Shown here piece after piece: positions 22,201-37,200 of a DNA stretch of 64,000 nucleotides. This stretch comes from Undaria pinnatifida (lineage: Eukaryota > Sar > Phaeophyceae > Laminariales > Alariaceae), in contig JABAKD010000002.1 in NCBI GenBank assembly GCA_012845835.1, positions 9,136,620-9,200,619 on the forward strand, read 5' to 3'. The notes beneath the pieces were generated by a model that made no database searches, was not told the DNA's origin, and saw only the letters and a program-made list of their open reading frames with translations. The position numbers were made by a program, and so were the translations under genes. Position 1 is the stretch's first letter, and every line of letters begins with the position of its first letter.

Positions 22201-25200
22201 GAATCGCCGATCCACCGCGCGAAGTGAGTTGCCCCCCGGGAAGACATCGAGGTCCCGCCACACCTGAGAGATTTGTTTCCGTCGCCAGATCTTATTTTAT
22301 TTGGTACATATACAAATCCTACAAACCGAGGACGACGGTGGTCCTCTGGTTCAAGACCGTCCCGTTTGGTGTTCAAGCCTCACCCCCATCAGCTGATTGT
22401 TGATTTGCTGGTGCTCATCATGGAGCTTCATCACCCGGTGAACATTAGCAGTCGGAACAACGTCGAGGTTTCGCTGCACCCGGGGACGTCAGCATGTCAT
22501 CCCCCGGAAGAAATCCTTTCATACATCTACAAAACGTCGTTCATGCTAATGATGCTCAGTAGTAGTAGTCAGTGCTAATATGTATCAGTATATCAGTACT
22601 AATAATAAGGTTTCCCCATGGTGAAGTACTCTACCACTACTTCTTCGCTGTATTTCATGCCATGTACGTAGGTACTACTGCTCTTGTTCCTGACGGCTGT
22701 AGTTTCCAAACCGTCACCATCGCCCCTGTACCCAATGCGAAAAAGAAACAAACCTAAAACCGAAAGCATATGATAACACAGCAGCAAGCAGCTCTGCTGA
22801 CACAAGTGGGTGAGGAATGCAACTACTGTGGGATTGGGAGCATTTCCTGTCTGTCATCTCTACGCACTGTGTCTAACGACGGTGGTGTCCATGCCAAACT
22901 CATCGCCTCCATACCGCCCAGGGGTACCCAATCGGAAACAGAAAGTGCGAAGAAAATGAAAAAAGATAAGAAAGGGACCAAAAGGCAGACAAGAGGAACG
23001 TGCTTTACCAAAGAAAAAACTACAGCCGCCGCTGCTAGTACCGCAGTATCGGTCGACAATGCTTCCCCGAGCGGGGTGAGGCAGGTAATCCAAACAACAA
23101 AAACAAAATATTATCACGGGCGACCGCCTCTCAGCCAATGCCAAAACAAATCTGATTTGAAATATTCGCAGCCGCTTGAAGTAACTTAGACAGGTTCTAG
23201 CTATTTGTCGGCGACCGCGGTATCGGGGGTAGCCTCTTTTTCAACACTGAATATTTACCTCAATGAAGAAGATACTTTAGGTCGCTTGGTTGGCGCGGAG
23301 TAGTTAACCATCTCATGGCGTTTTCATATGTTAAAAAAATAAAGCACGAGAACCTTATGACCGTATAAGGGGGCCACGCGCCCCCGCGCCACTGGTGACA
23401 CAGTGCAAAACACAGTCCCACACAAATCACACCCTACCGCAGCCATGGACCGGCCAGGTACATTGCTACCCTTTCTGCCGTATGCTTCGTGCCTTCTTCA
23501 ACAGCCCCCCCGGCCCCATTTTCCTCTAGACGCCGACATCTAGGCCGCGCGGCGATCCGAGCATTCGTGTCCTCCTCTACGTGCCATCTGACCATGAACC
23601 GTTCGGTTTCTTCCAGGACCCCCCCCAGTACCACTTACCCGCCGTATTTGCTTCACAGACCCACAGTACAGTCTCAACTCCAAACTGCGGTGGGAGTCCT
23701 CCGTGGAGCCTTCGGTTGATCCAAAGATGAGCTTGTCTCAGCATTGTGGCTATGTTGTTCGAAGATTCGCCTGCTCCCGAGTTTTCCCTTTTGGCGATCT
23801 GTGCAAAATGCACCCGCCTGAACATTCTACGCTAGCTTTGCCATACCATGCCCCCCGCGAACACGAGCCACCGTTTTAGGGTGTTCGGTTCGATCCTCTT
23901 GCATTTTGGTTTTTGTACGGCTCTCCCGCAATAGGGGTTATGGTGCGATTGGCCGTACACTGGAAGCTAAGGACTCGCCGGATGACTCGGAGGTGGGCCT
24001 TGTCGACCGCGCCATACTAATACACATTGAGGGTAAACCTTACACACCGGTACAGTAGCGTATCAACCACCTCCACATTCAGCATTCGAATCGTCAGGCT
24101 GAGCTGGGCGGTCGTCATATATCATTGCTTTGGACCAACCCGGTTGCAGCATGCCCTCATAAGTCAGACCCATCGCTCGATATCAACCATGAGGTTATCC
24201 TTCTCGTAGATAATAACGCCGAGGAATGGAAAGCGCATTGCCTGGTACCACCTTGCTGCCGCTTCGACGACCAACGGTTGAGCCCATGATGCAACGTCCC
24301 GTGTTTGCAGCAGCTTTGTCTTGGTCTTCCTTTCCGCACACGTGACGTCTGCTGCTCCGCAGACAGTCACAACGGCTGTCATCGTTTTCTCAAGCTTCCT
24401 CCGATTTCGAGACAAGGCCAGCTCTGTCGGCGTAGACCATGCCTCACTAAACAAAATAGCAAAGCACGCTTGGATCTACTTACAAACAGACCACAGCAGC
24501 AGCAGAGAAGCAGCACGGACTTCATAAGCTAACAATAAACACGCCAAAGGTTTTCGCGATGCGGCGGGAACGTACTCTTATAGGTATTGCATGATACAGC
24601 TACGTGCAGCAGCAAAACTAGCAACGTGCGGACGGCAAAACCAGATGTCGGTGTGAATGAGTGATTACGCCACAAAGATAACAAGCAAGAGGCAAAACGT
24701 GACCGTTAATAACACTCTGCCGCCTTTTGTAGGCCGAGGCGATGGCGAATAAAGCCGGTCACTAAAATGCTAGAATAGCCGGAAATATCGAGTATGAGGC
24801 CGTTTGTTCATGGCCTTACCTTGGATTTAGAGTGTTTTATGGCACCTCGCTGGAAAGCGAAACTTCCGGGCGTCGTGAGCAACAGAGACAACGCGATGCG
24901 CTTGGAGTCCTTGTCATCTGCAACGGCCCTTGTGCAGACAACCGAAAACACTTGACGGGGACGGTCGATCAATATTTCCTTTGGCAGCTGGGGTGGGGAA
25001 TCTAGACGTACATAAAACCGAGGCCACACGAACAATTTTCAAACGGAAACCACGTCCAACAGATATCTGCCATCGAGGGCGCTATACAAATAGCTTGAGG
25101 CCACAGCCGTCATAGGTTGTCCCTGTCCGAACAGGCTGTGTGCCTTCCGTGCACAGGATTGTTGAAGGCAAAATTCCTTGTAGTAACTGTTTGTAATTAT

Positions 25201-28200
25201 TTGTGGTTGGTTGTGATTGGCTATAATTGATTGTAATTGATTGCAATAAATGGTAATTGTAATTGTTCGTAGTTGGTTGTGATTGTTTGTAATTGATTGT
25301 GATTGTTTGTAGTTGGTTGTAATTGATTGGTATTAACTGTAATTGATTGCAATTGAATGCAATTAATTGCAATTGATTGTAATTGATTGATTTTGTTTGT
25401 AATTGTTTATAGTTGGCTGTAATTGGTTGTAATTGATTGTAATTAACTATGATTGATTGTAATTAATTATGATTGATTGTGATCGATTGTAGTTGATTGT
25501 AATTGATTGCCATTGTTTGTAGTTGTTTGTAATTGATTGTAATTGTTTGTAATTGGGTGTCATTGTTTGAGATTGTTTTAGTTGGTTGTAATTGATTGTA
25601 GTTGTTTGAAATTGTTTGCAGTTGGTTGTAATTGATTGTATTTGATTATAATTGATTGTAATTGTTTGTAATTGTTTGTAGTTCGTTGAAATTGATTGTA
25701 ATCGATTGTAACTGATTGTAATTGATTGTAATTGATTGTAATTGATTGCAATTGTTTGTAATTGTTTGTAGTTGGTTGTAATGTTTGATTGTAACTGGTT
25801 GATCGTAACTGTTTGTACGTGTTTGCTGTAGGTTGAAAGTGATTGTAATTGATTGTAATCGATTGTAATTGATTGTAGTTGATTGTAATTGATTGTAATT
25901 GTTTGTAGTTGTTTGTAATTGATTGTAATTATAATTGTTTGTAGTTGTTTGTAGTTGGTTGTAGTTGGTTAAAATTGATTGTAATTGAGTGCAATTGATT
26001 GTAATTGATTGTAGTTGGTGGTAATTGATTGTAATTGATTGTAATTGATTTTTACTAATTGTGATCGATGGCAGTTGATTGTAAATGATTTTGATGGTTT
26101 GTTATTGTTTTGTAGTTGGTTGTAATTCGCTGTAATTGATTTCAATTGATACTAATTGATATTAATCGATTGTAATTGTTCGTAATTGTTTGTAATTGAT
26201 TGTAATTGGTTGTAATTGATTGTAATCGATTGTAGTTGATTAGAATTGGTGGTAATTGGTTTTAATTGGTTGTAAATAATTGAAATTGATTGTACTTGTT
26301 TTTAGTTAGTTGTAATTGGTTTTAATTGATTGTAATTGATTGTAGTTGATTTTTACTAATTACAATTGTGATCGATTGCAGATTATTGTAAATGATTGTA
26401 ATTGTTTGCAATTGTTCGTAGTTGGTTGTAATTCGTTGTAATTGATTGCAATTGATAGTAATTGATTGTAATCGATTGTAACAGTTTGTAATTGATTGTT
26501 ATTTTTTGTAAATTATTGTAATCGATTGTAGTTGATTGTAATTGGTTGTAATTGGTTGAAATTGATTGTAATTAGTTGCAATTGATTGTAATTGTTTGTA
26601 GTTGGTTGTAGTTGGTTGTAATTGATTGTAATTGATTGCCATTGTTTGGAATTGTGTTTAATTGGTTGTAGATGGTTGTGATTGGCTAAAATTGATGTAG
26701 TTGATTGTAAATGATTGCGTTCGACGAGGCGTCCTACGATAAAGGTGCACCAATCATAGAGTGTGCAATATTCTCGAACTGTACGAAGCCAATCGGTGAA
26801 CTAGGGCGATGCTTGATATACTGGGGGCGGCTCGTCTCTTTGAATGCAGGACCTCTTTGAGCATGTCCATTTCGACGAATTTTTCCTTGCCAAGTTAAGA
26901 TGTTCCTCATGCTGAACACAGTGAGATCATCGTAGAGCAATCCGTTATTATCAACACATGCCGTATGCTGTTACCCGTGAACTCGTCGTGGTTTGAGCTC
27001 TGGCCAATCCGCGGCAACCCCTGCCGCTATATCGGTGGAACTACGTTACGTATTTCATTCGCCACTCGGTGGCCGAACGTTCAGACAGCAAATGCCGTCT
27101 AGGAACCAGGATGAACGCAGCGGAGTCGAAACAAGCCCCCTCGTAGTTTGGCGCTGATATCGCACTATTGCAATGGACGATCAAGACACCGTCCGAGTCG
27201 AGATGCGCAATCGCTCCTTCGCCAACGCAGAGAAATGCGTCGGGTATACATATTGCGACGTGTTCATTGTTTCGATTTATCCAAAAACAGGCAGTTGTCT
27301 ACCCATCACGCGTCAGCATGAGTTCAGCCCCCTGCATGTAATGCCGCACATATACCACTCCTTCTCCTGAGCACGGGTGCCAGACGGTGTACGGCGTAGT
27401 CAAACGAAAATTTATAATCATGTCTGCTTAATCTAGTGTTTGGCCTTGTCTAGACTGTCATGTTGTATGTACTCGCGCCGTGACGCGCCCGACAACATGT
27501 TACATCACGGACCAGGGCGCGGTATTGAACAAATTATGGGACGGTAGTGACTATCCGCTAGTCTCATTATGAGATAGAAATAGACCTGTCTGCACATCCA
27601 CGGCCAGGGGCCGACCGCATCTCGCTGTCGATGTTGAGTCCATAATCACTGCGACATGTTGTGTTCATCAGCGGATACGTCCTACGCCTACGGACACCGC
27701 GTTTCGGTTCTAATGCGGTTTTTGTCAAGAGTATGATTATATGAATATTGCCTGCCTGTTTTGTGTGACAGAACGGAACGTCGATGAATGACCACGCCCA
27801 GTCAGTGGCGGTGGCAGAAGACGGATCCATCACGGTTGGAGGGTATCGCGAGACCGAGACCGAAAGCGCTTTTGTCGTTGCTAAGCTGGACGGTGATGGC
27901 GATTTGTTGTGGCAGTGGGAGGTGAGTATTCTCTTCTGGCAGTGAATGCGTGGACTATTGATGTTTAGCAGAAGTGCGCAAGGTGACCTAGAAAGCTCAA
28001 CCGTCACGACTCTTCATCAAACGTCCAAGTGAGACCCCTCCTCTAGATTGAAAGATTGGTTTCTGCTTGAAATATGTACACACTTGAAAAGATTTTGAGC
28101 GATTTCCGGAAGCAGCAGGCCTAATGTGCTTTTTGTATGTATCATTTTAAATAACGTTGCTCTGTTGGACTCCTTAGTGATGAACGGCTTTCGTTAGGAA

Positions 28201-31200
28201 AGCGTCCTCAAGCGATACTATGTTCATTCACATGTGTAATTCGAGGTGTGAAACTGCCAGCAACGACAGACGCTACTCCCGCCGCTTGGACCTCATTGCC
28301 ATGGGCATGATCGACCAGGGAGGCACCGGTAGTGCAGACGTTGGGAGCGCTATAGCTATGTGGGAGGATGGCTCGATCGTCTTGGCAGGACAAACCGAGG
28401 GCGATTGGAATGGAACCAATCTAGGTTTGATTGACCTCGCTGCCTTCAAACTAAACGAGGATGGAACGTTGCAATGGAAATTCCAGGTAACACAGCTCCG
28501 CGGGAACCTTCCGGTGGATCCGCGTAATCAGTTCGCCAACAGAAGGCAATGTTCGCGACGTGTTGCTACCCGATATCGCTTGCATCCTCTGCAATCTTGG
28601 AGTGCTCGATGAATGGTCTTATTTTGGCAGAACCCCAGCGGTAGAAACGTAGGCCCGCCGGAATGTGAGAGTACTACGGACGCGGTATTTCTAGCCCACG
28701 AGATGCAAGTGCCATTTCAGGACATGGTCAGTGATTGCAACAACCGCCCAGCGGACACGTTCGGGTGTTTCGTTTGTTGCCGACGCCGCAGTCTTCTGAC
28801 TAAGTTTGACCAAGTCATAATTTTTGCGCCATACCTAACGTTTGCCGACCTCCATTCACCGGGCTGCTTCTTTGACAGCAATCATGGAGGTAAGAAAGTT
28901 TGTCGGAATCCTCATCCGATATTCGCCTCTGTCAAATGTAACCTGGAGCGTGTTTCACTTTACCAATATACAGAATGCCGATCGCACTATTCCTCTTTAA
29001 AGGTCATCTAAGAGTTGACCCGGGCCCGTAGTAATACTCAGTCTTTATTGTGCTCATCGGTTCACATTCCCAGGTTCTCCCTCTGAGCTGTATCGATCGC
29101 GCACGCCGTATCCGTTTTCATGCTCGATGAGGCATACCTATGTTTCAACACCGTTTGGGTTATGCCAGTCCTGAAGGGACGTGTCGGCCTCATAGTTTGC
29201 TGTAGTTATGACAATGTTCAATTTAACGTTGAGATCTTGTCGCTCAACGCATGCTTCAATTTCGCTCTTTGGCAAGGTACTATCCAAGGCCCAATGACCT
29301 GTCGCTGCTCGACAAGAATATGTTCCCTATCATTTCGCTGCTGATTATCGCAGGATGGTACCAACCGAACAGAATATTTCACCGGCGCGGCTGTCGGAGA
29401 GGATGGCTCGGTTGTCTTAGCCGGCAGTTCGGCTGGAAACTGGGATGGTCTCAAGTATGGCCCACTTGATTTTGTTGCCATCAAAATCGATTCTTGGGGG
29501 GGAGAATTATGGAGGTGGCAGGTGACGCTGTGACTCCAATGAGGGTATGACTTTAGAGCTATTACATTTTGACCAGTTTGTCTCGCTAGGTATTCGTACA
29601 CCGATATTTGCTTAACCAGTAAGTTCCACGAAATCGCGAACGTCCCAGGTGAAGTGTCGAGTTCTCGTCAAACGTTAATCCCAGATATGCCCCCCCTCTC
29701 GTTGAGAATCGTACGCGGATGGCATCCAGGATATTCGATGCGCGGCAAATGCTTCCCTCAATATATCCAGTTTTCAGAAGCACTTCATCGTACCGGCACT
29801 GTGTAACTCGTGCATTAACGCGCGTATCACACCATTATCTTTCCACAGAATCTACAGCTCAGTCAGGAATTTTACCACCAGCACATTGGGCGGCTTGGGA
29901 CTAGATTTGCGGTCGGCACAGGTCACCCAATGGCGCCTTTTACCTGGGCACCTCATCGTTGCTGGCACTCGTATATTATTTGTCCAGTCACCAACCTGAA
30001 ACGTTATGTAGCAATCCAGGGCCAGGGGAACCGCACACCTTTGACGGCACCGCCTCAAGCATTTTTGTTGTCTCAATTGACAGAGAGCTACGTATATATT
30101 CGGGCCGTGACGGGCTAGACAGTGCTCCCTTTGGAAAAATATGAGATAACCAACAAGTGTTGCACCTCAAAGCCGAACGCAAAACTTTTATGTTACGTAT
30201 ATGCCTGGTGTACGTTAATGGCACGATCCCTCATCCAACCGTCGACTCCATTGCACGACCTGTTATCACCCTACGGCATATCCCTGGAGGCATACCCTTG
30301 GAATATTGAACATGATGGTTGCAACTCGAGAGTCCCCTACAAATCATGCCGAGGTGGGGCCCGACCAGCACACTCAGTTGGCCAGGTGCTGTATACACCA
30401 CCACAGAGATGCTCGAACTTACATCTGCCAAACCCTTCGTGTATGACGGGTACTGAACAGGGGGGCACAGGAAAATCTGATTTCGCCAAAGACGTAGCGA
30501 TAGGCGATGATGGATCGGTGTTCTTGGCAGGATTCACATTCGGCGACTGGGGCAATGTGAAATCGGGACGTTCTGATTTTGCTGTTGTCAAGCTCAGCAC
30601 CGACGGCAACGAATTGTGGAGGTGGCAGGTAAGGTCGAGATGTGCTTGTAGGCGCTCCGATCAACAACAAGTATCTTTTAAACAATATTTTGTTAGTACC
30701 AGACGTTGAACAGGACACAACCGAACACATTAGACGCCCTGATGAGACGTAAACATTCCCTGGGCCACAACCTTGGACCAGAGAGCCAGCGTGAGACCCA
30801 GGCGCTACTGCTGTAGGGGGAGGTGCTCGTCAGCCCCAAGCAAGGTTGCCAAGACACCCGGATAGAGTCGGTGATTTGTTCGTTGAGATCGCTTATTGCT
30901 ATCTCCCAGGAGTGGTGTGAACAGCAGAGGGGACACCGAGCGTCACCTCATATACACTGAGACGTTGCGAAAGCAACTGTGTTAATTCGACACATACATG
31001 ACGCGTATGAAAATACGTGGAAGTGTGGTGAGCTTAAGCTCTATTTTTTCCCGTCCGCCGAAGGATGAAAAAAAAAAACAAGACGTTTTGATTCACATTT
31101 TCCTCAACATTCCAATATCCCGAACCGGCACGAAACTGTTATGCCGAAAAGGCGCAACAAATTTCCTCCGCGACTCTTTACGTAACAGTGACGAACCCAG

Positions 31201-34200
31201 AGAAATTTACCCAGCTCCATGACCTAATTCAACAACAAAAAATATGACGAGACAGAACAAACCTATTTCTGTCGGCAAAAGCTTCTCCCTCAATCCCACA
31301 TATATCTACTGCAATAATATAATTGTAGACGAAGTTGAGTTACATTTGCCGCGCCAAATTGATATAGACTAACGCTAAATACACAAAGCCAGAGATCCCG
31401 AGGAACATCGTTCGCGCTGACAAAGTCCCCTTTTGACCCCTACTCCCGCCATAGATACACTTAAGGCAACGTGACGGTAAAGCGAGATAGCTCGCGTACG
31501 TCCCTTTCGGCATGGCTGAACCATACCAGGTAGGTTTTATCTTGCGCCGAAAGTATCAGATATCAAAAATAGTCGCTTACGAAACAAAATAAAGTCGATA
31601 ATGCGTGAGTTAAACTTGTTGGAAGATTTGGACCTCCTTAGGCCATGTTGTTTTGTTGAAAAAAAAAAAACGGAGGTCAGGCCTCGGGATGGGCGTGTAG
31701 AACACGTGTGAAAAATGGCAGGGTCTAGATCTCTCAACAAAAATGGCGTGGGCCTCGAAATTGGGTTTCTTTTTTTTGTAGAAATGATTAAGACACGTTT
31801 TCTCCTTCAATGACTCGGTTTTAGTTCAGGGTTCAGTTTTTCGTTAGGTTTTGCATGATGTTGAACACAGGCAGGTCAAATCTTCGATTTTTTAGCGCAA
31901 AAAAATCTGCAGACATTCCATGGGTTACCTCCAACAGGCTCGTGCAAAATGCGGCGCAAAATATTTTTTCTTCCCCGCTTGGAAAAAGCCTGAATATCAT
32001 TAAAAAAAATGACGACCTGCCATATTGGTCGATACGAGTTTCGCTTCTTGACACAGCCCGAGACCGTCTAAAACGAAACTGGCCATGTCACCCTCTTCTA
32101 TTGGTCATGGAGGTCAGTACGGTTCCAAATATTCACCCTTTGACTAGTGCGAGCGGAATTCGTAGGGGAGGGAATTTCGGGATTTTATCGTAAACCAGCC
32201 TATATTATGCCTCCCAGCTACGAACACATAGATAGTTCGGTCATTAGAAAAACATTTATTTCTCTCATTATTTGCGAAAAACTATTCGCAACGTACTAGT
32301 GCTGTTGTTGGTAGAACGACCAATCAATCGCTCGTGGGACTGGCTCAGACCCGGTGAAGGAAATGGGGTACCTCCCCCTACAGCTGTGGTGTTGGTCTTG
32401 CTCGACGAAGCAGGCATCATCAGTAGTAGTAGCAGCGGCGCTTGGCCAGGACTTGAGTATCGACACATACTAAAATATAGACGTACTGGTAGCTGTTTTT
32501 CTGAAACGATGTCTGAGTGACGGGGCTCGTTTTATTTAATTAAGCCGAAATCGTCCGTTCGACAATGAGTTTTTGTTTTACAGAGTTTACGATATATACT
32601 CGAGCGTGGAATATTTCATCCGACAGTGTTTTCCCCCCTCGAAATCATTTTTTTGCGTCATACATGACGGACATGTCTATCATGTCTTAAGGTCCTAAAC
32701 TGAGGAATCTCACAAGAAAAGGGGTTCGCCTCTATCGTAGAGGTACCATCGAACATACAAGAAGAAGGCAACCATCGAACAGACAAGAAGAAGGCAGTGA
32801 GTGGCTCGGTGTCAATTAACTCCGACACAGCCACATACATAACTGTGTGTGAATTCGCGTCCGAGGTATCAGGTTTTCCATGTTTTGAACTGCACGTGAG
32901 CTAGGTCGCGACATGTACGACCCTGCCTACCACAGGCTTGTGCCGAGGCTGCCAAAGCAATAAATTGCGCAGCAGCGGCATCATGCAGCAGCAGTGCGCG
33001 GCGTGTAAGTACGATTCCCGCAGGTCCGATGGCCCTAGTGCGGCTTGGTCTCTATAGCTGGCTATCTCCGCCAGCCTCTCTCCTTAGCATCCAGCACCAT
33101 CCCCTCTGCCGGTTCTCCTCGCCTTCGCCGGTGTGGCATGCCAGCCCAGATTCGAACCTTCGAGGAGAGGACCGGCATTCTTGTGGAATTCTGCTGATGA
33201 ATGCGTGTCTCGCTGCTGCAGCTGTTGTTGTTGCTGTGGCTCGCTTCTGGTATCATTATGAAGTGTGCTTTGTTTGATGGTCGCGGAGCGTTGTGTGTGG
33301 TTTGGCGGTGAGTGTGATTTACATCAGACCACTCCCCGCAGCAGTAAATAATACGGATATGATTGTGTATCACGTCGTTGGCTCTGTTCATTCTGGTTTG
33401 AACCGGAAGTTGATTACCAAAATGAGAACCCAAAAACCCCTCTGGGTTTGGGTTATGAAGCTATACACGAGCTAAACGCATTATTTTCCCGATGATTCTG
33501 GAAACATTTTTATTCTGGAAAGGAATTTCCGAAGTTGCTCGATAATAAATAGAAAAAACTAAACGCGTCAGGGTCAACATTTTGTATACGGAGTAACAAA
33601 TTGACGGGCCCATGCGGCGGCCTTTTCAGCCCATGCGGCGGCCCTTTAAATCCACAGGCCCACAGAGATGGTAGGCCGGACAATAGTGGGCCCGTATCTC
33701 TTGGGTCTCGGTGCGAATTTCATGGGCCGGGCCGTGCCGACAATTAATTTGTCAGAAATTGATGGGCCAAGGCGGGCCGAAAAACGTTAAAATTCGATGG
33801 GCCGCGGATATTTGATGGGCCTTGCCAGGCAGCGACCCATCCTCTGAAAATTGACGAGCCAGGCCGGGCCGCGGCCCACCAACTCAAAATTGGGTGGGCT
33901 GGGCCGGGGCGAGGCCCACAACATGGAAAAAGGATGGGTCGGCCCGACTCAGCCCCGGCCAAGCCTGCCAGCGCCGGCCCATCACATGCCCTATTTTTTA
34001 ATTTCGCCTTTTTTCATCTTTGGCTTCCTCAACCAGAAGTTATTATCCGTAGTACGAGTACGTATTATTATCAAGAAATAGCCTGCAAAATCTATGGCAC
34101 ACAGTTCATCGCACAGAAGACCAACGCACAGCACGTTCATTCATTCGCGTTTTTTTCTAGATTATGTTTCACTGGCAATGACATCAATCAGGGGAGGGAC

Positions 34201-37200
34201 TGCACGTTGGTTTTCCACGGCTCGTACGCGGAGGTCTGAACGCGGTTTCTGGTGTATAGTTGCTTCCCTATTTGCAAGCTCAGACGTGTTCGATGCTCTT
34301 TTCGCTACTAACTCGTCGGCAAAACGGGTCGTGTTCGAGTTTGGACTCGGAGCGTTTGATATACATGCGTACCATGTATCTAATTGATGAGCGGCCACTA
34401 GACTCGAGTGTACCGAAAACGTTAGGCATTGGCTTGCCAAATGCAAGTTCAGTTAGAGTCAAGAGCTCCTCCTCGTCGTTCGATACATCGTACAACCAAT
34501 TAACCCTATATCAATCAGGTGATTGATACTTACTTCGGAATAGACTGCTTACTGATATATAAACCCTGTTTTGTTCCCGCTCCCTCTCACTCAAACGCCC
34601 TACCTAACATCGAATTCTGCCATAGTAATAAACACTTCCACGAACTTGATATCACCTCATTATCTTTCAAGAGCCATCCATGCGGTTGCTTCAATTACCC
34701 CCCCCCCCCCCAATGCCCCCTCCTTCCCCACCACCCGCACCATCGCCAAGACCTAGCACCACGCGTATAGCAAACCCCTATATCCTTGCGACCTAAAGAT
34801 GTTGAAAACCCCTTTGCCCCCCGCCCCCTCCACCACCTCCACCCTTACCCCCTCGAACACTCCGCCCTCTACTCATTGGTTATACGACTTACAGGATATA
34901 CAGGATACACTGGTGCATTCCTTCTAAAACCGTCAGATTTACGCTCTTAAAGGATTGAGTTGCCACGCCCGTCCCGCCATGCCGCCCCCGCGCTCCCTCT
35001 TGATCAGACCCAGGCCCCCACGTCCAAAACACTCCACCCCCCCCTCTCCGGTTATTCGACTTACAGGATTCAATTGACGAACTGATGCATTTCCTTCCAC
35101 AGCTGCCACATTCCATCCCCTCGAAAACGGGTTTTATAGTTTCCGCGTACAGATTGACTAACATCACCCTGTTGACCCTGATAGCTACACTGCTGTAGTT
35201 GCAAGGGGAGTCGCTGACCTATATCCTTAATGAGGATACACCCAGTAATGCGCGCGGTCGGAGTATCACACACAGCCTGCAAAGATGAGTTTCGACAAAA
35301 TCGTCGATCTCACAGCTAAAGTGTATTTTATTTTTCATAATATATAGACTATGTGTGTGCTAGCGAGAAGGGACGGTACCTCCGCCTCAGGGGTTGGGAT
35401 TATGTATCAAGAAACTATGACCGACGGGTTGTCATGCAGTACATACCACACATGTATCTGGCTATCGTCCTATCGAACCTATGTATATATATGTGAAAAA
35501 TGTACGAGTCCCGGAGGTGAACACTCACTGGAAGTTTGATGTAGTCTACAAGATGTGAGGTGGTATACAGGCTCGTTCAAGTTAATAATACTGATTCCAT
35601 GATACACCGCCCCCAAAACAGCGAATTTGATTTACAAGCGTTTCACGGTTGGTGGACACGATAAAGCATGCTATGAAAATAATATCTTCACAAATTTTCT
35701 TGTTTGCATAGGACAAGATTCGCAGGATGACGTTGAGGTAAGTAAGGGGCACCGTGTTACAGGAAATACGGCCGGGAAGTGGTTACGAAACCGGCGATTC
35801 CGGCACAAAAAAGCTGGCGGGGCTACCGTAGAATTACTATAATAGGTCGACAGTATCCCCCCCACGAATGTCGCTCGCAATATATAGTAAACGTGCAAAC
35901 ATATGGTATCATACTGACCCGCGTGTCCAGTAGGAGGGGGTGGCATGGCTGTCTCTAGGAGAGAAACTTTATTCGACCGATATTGAGTTTTTTCAAGACG
36001 GGGGTGAAAAGTATGATTGAACCACATTGTTTGTGTACGACCCAGTTGGACGTGTACTCCAAGGCGAGTCTGTAGAAGATTTCGCCCAAAAATTCGGAGG
36101 TCTGACCCGCACATACATGTATGTTCAATATTTACTAAAAGGTATCGTAAAAAAACTGCTTTCCGCAAGAACACTAACACATACCAGTAGGGACCAAGAC
36201 TACGGTATTGTAGTATCAAACTATCATACTTTATCATACTCTATCATTATAAAAATTATTAAAAAAAAATGCACTCCAGCTGCTGTGAGATCGAATATTT
36301 TGTCGAAACTCATCTTTGCAAGCTGTGTGTGATACTCCGATCGCGCGTATTACGGGTTGTGTGTCCTCATTAAGGATATAGGTCGGCGACTCCCCTTGCA
36401 ACTACAGTGTAGTTATCAGGGTCAGCAGGGTGATGTTAGCCAGTCCGTGCGCGGAAACTATAAAACCCGTTTCTGGAGGGGACAAAATCTGACAGCTGTG
36501 GAAGGAAATGCATCAGTTTATCAAGTGAATCCTGTAAGTCGAATATCCGGTGAGCGGAGGGCGGAGGTTTTAAGGACGTGGGGGCCTGATTTTGATCAAA
36601 AGGGGGGCGGGAGGGGGGGAGGAGGGAGAAGGGAAAGGTGGGGCAGGTCACTTTGTGCGTGGAAACTATAAATCCTTCTTGTGGGGCAGGGGGGGGGATG
36701 TGGCGGGGGGGGGGGGGCTATAGGTCGCATAGATGTAGGGGTTTCCTATACGCGTAGTGCTAGATCTAGGCGATGGTGCGGGTGGTGGGGAAGGAGGGGG
36801 CGTTGGGGGCGGGGTTGGTGGGAATTGCAGCAGTGGCATCGACGGCTCCACAAAGATAACGAGGCGATATCCAGGGCGTGAAAGCGTTTATTACTCTGGC
36901 GGATGTCGATATTAGGTGGGGCGCTCAAGCAAGAGAACGCGAGGAAAAAATAAATAAATAAAGGGGGGGCGGGGGGTTCAAGAGGTTTAGGGCACATATA
37001 ACATTAAAATACACCCCCGCTATGAGATCAAGGATTTGGTCGACACTGATCTTCGCAACATTGTGTGTGATCCTCCGATCGCGCGTATTAATCATATATG
37101 TAGGGGCTTGTTTTCCGCGCGGTGCTGGGTCTAGGCGATCGTGCGGGGTGTGGGGAAGGAGGGGGCGTTGGAGGGGGGGAGGGGGGATGAATGAAAGCTA

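Noticed and set aside
21498-22263. 163- to 196-codon frames on both strands
   Set aside because: They cross a 61-bp tandem duplication and degenerate repeats, and have no motif.
25180-26717. CRISPR-like array
   Set aside because: There are no unique spacers of constant length; it is a continuous 10-bp minisatellite in a eukaryotic intron.
19034-30628. Exons 1-5 as a separate gene
   Set aside because: No transmembrane, stop-containing or kinase exon follows them before 49 kb, and the repeats and splice phase match exon 6. It remains possible if a transcript ends inside intron 6.
35671-36237. 188-codon minus frame
   Set aside because: It runs through a decayed MITE copy and unrelated flank, with no motif.
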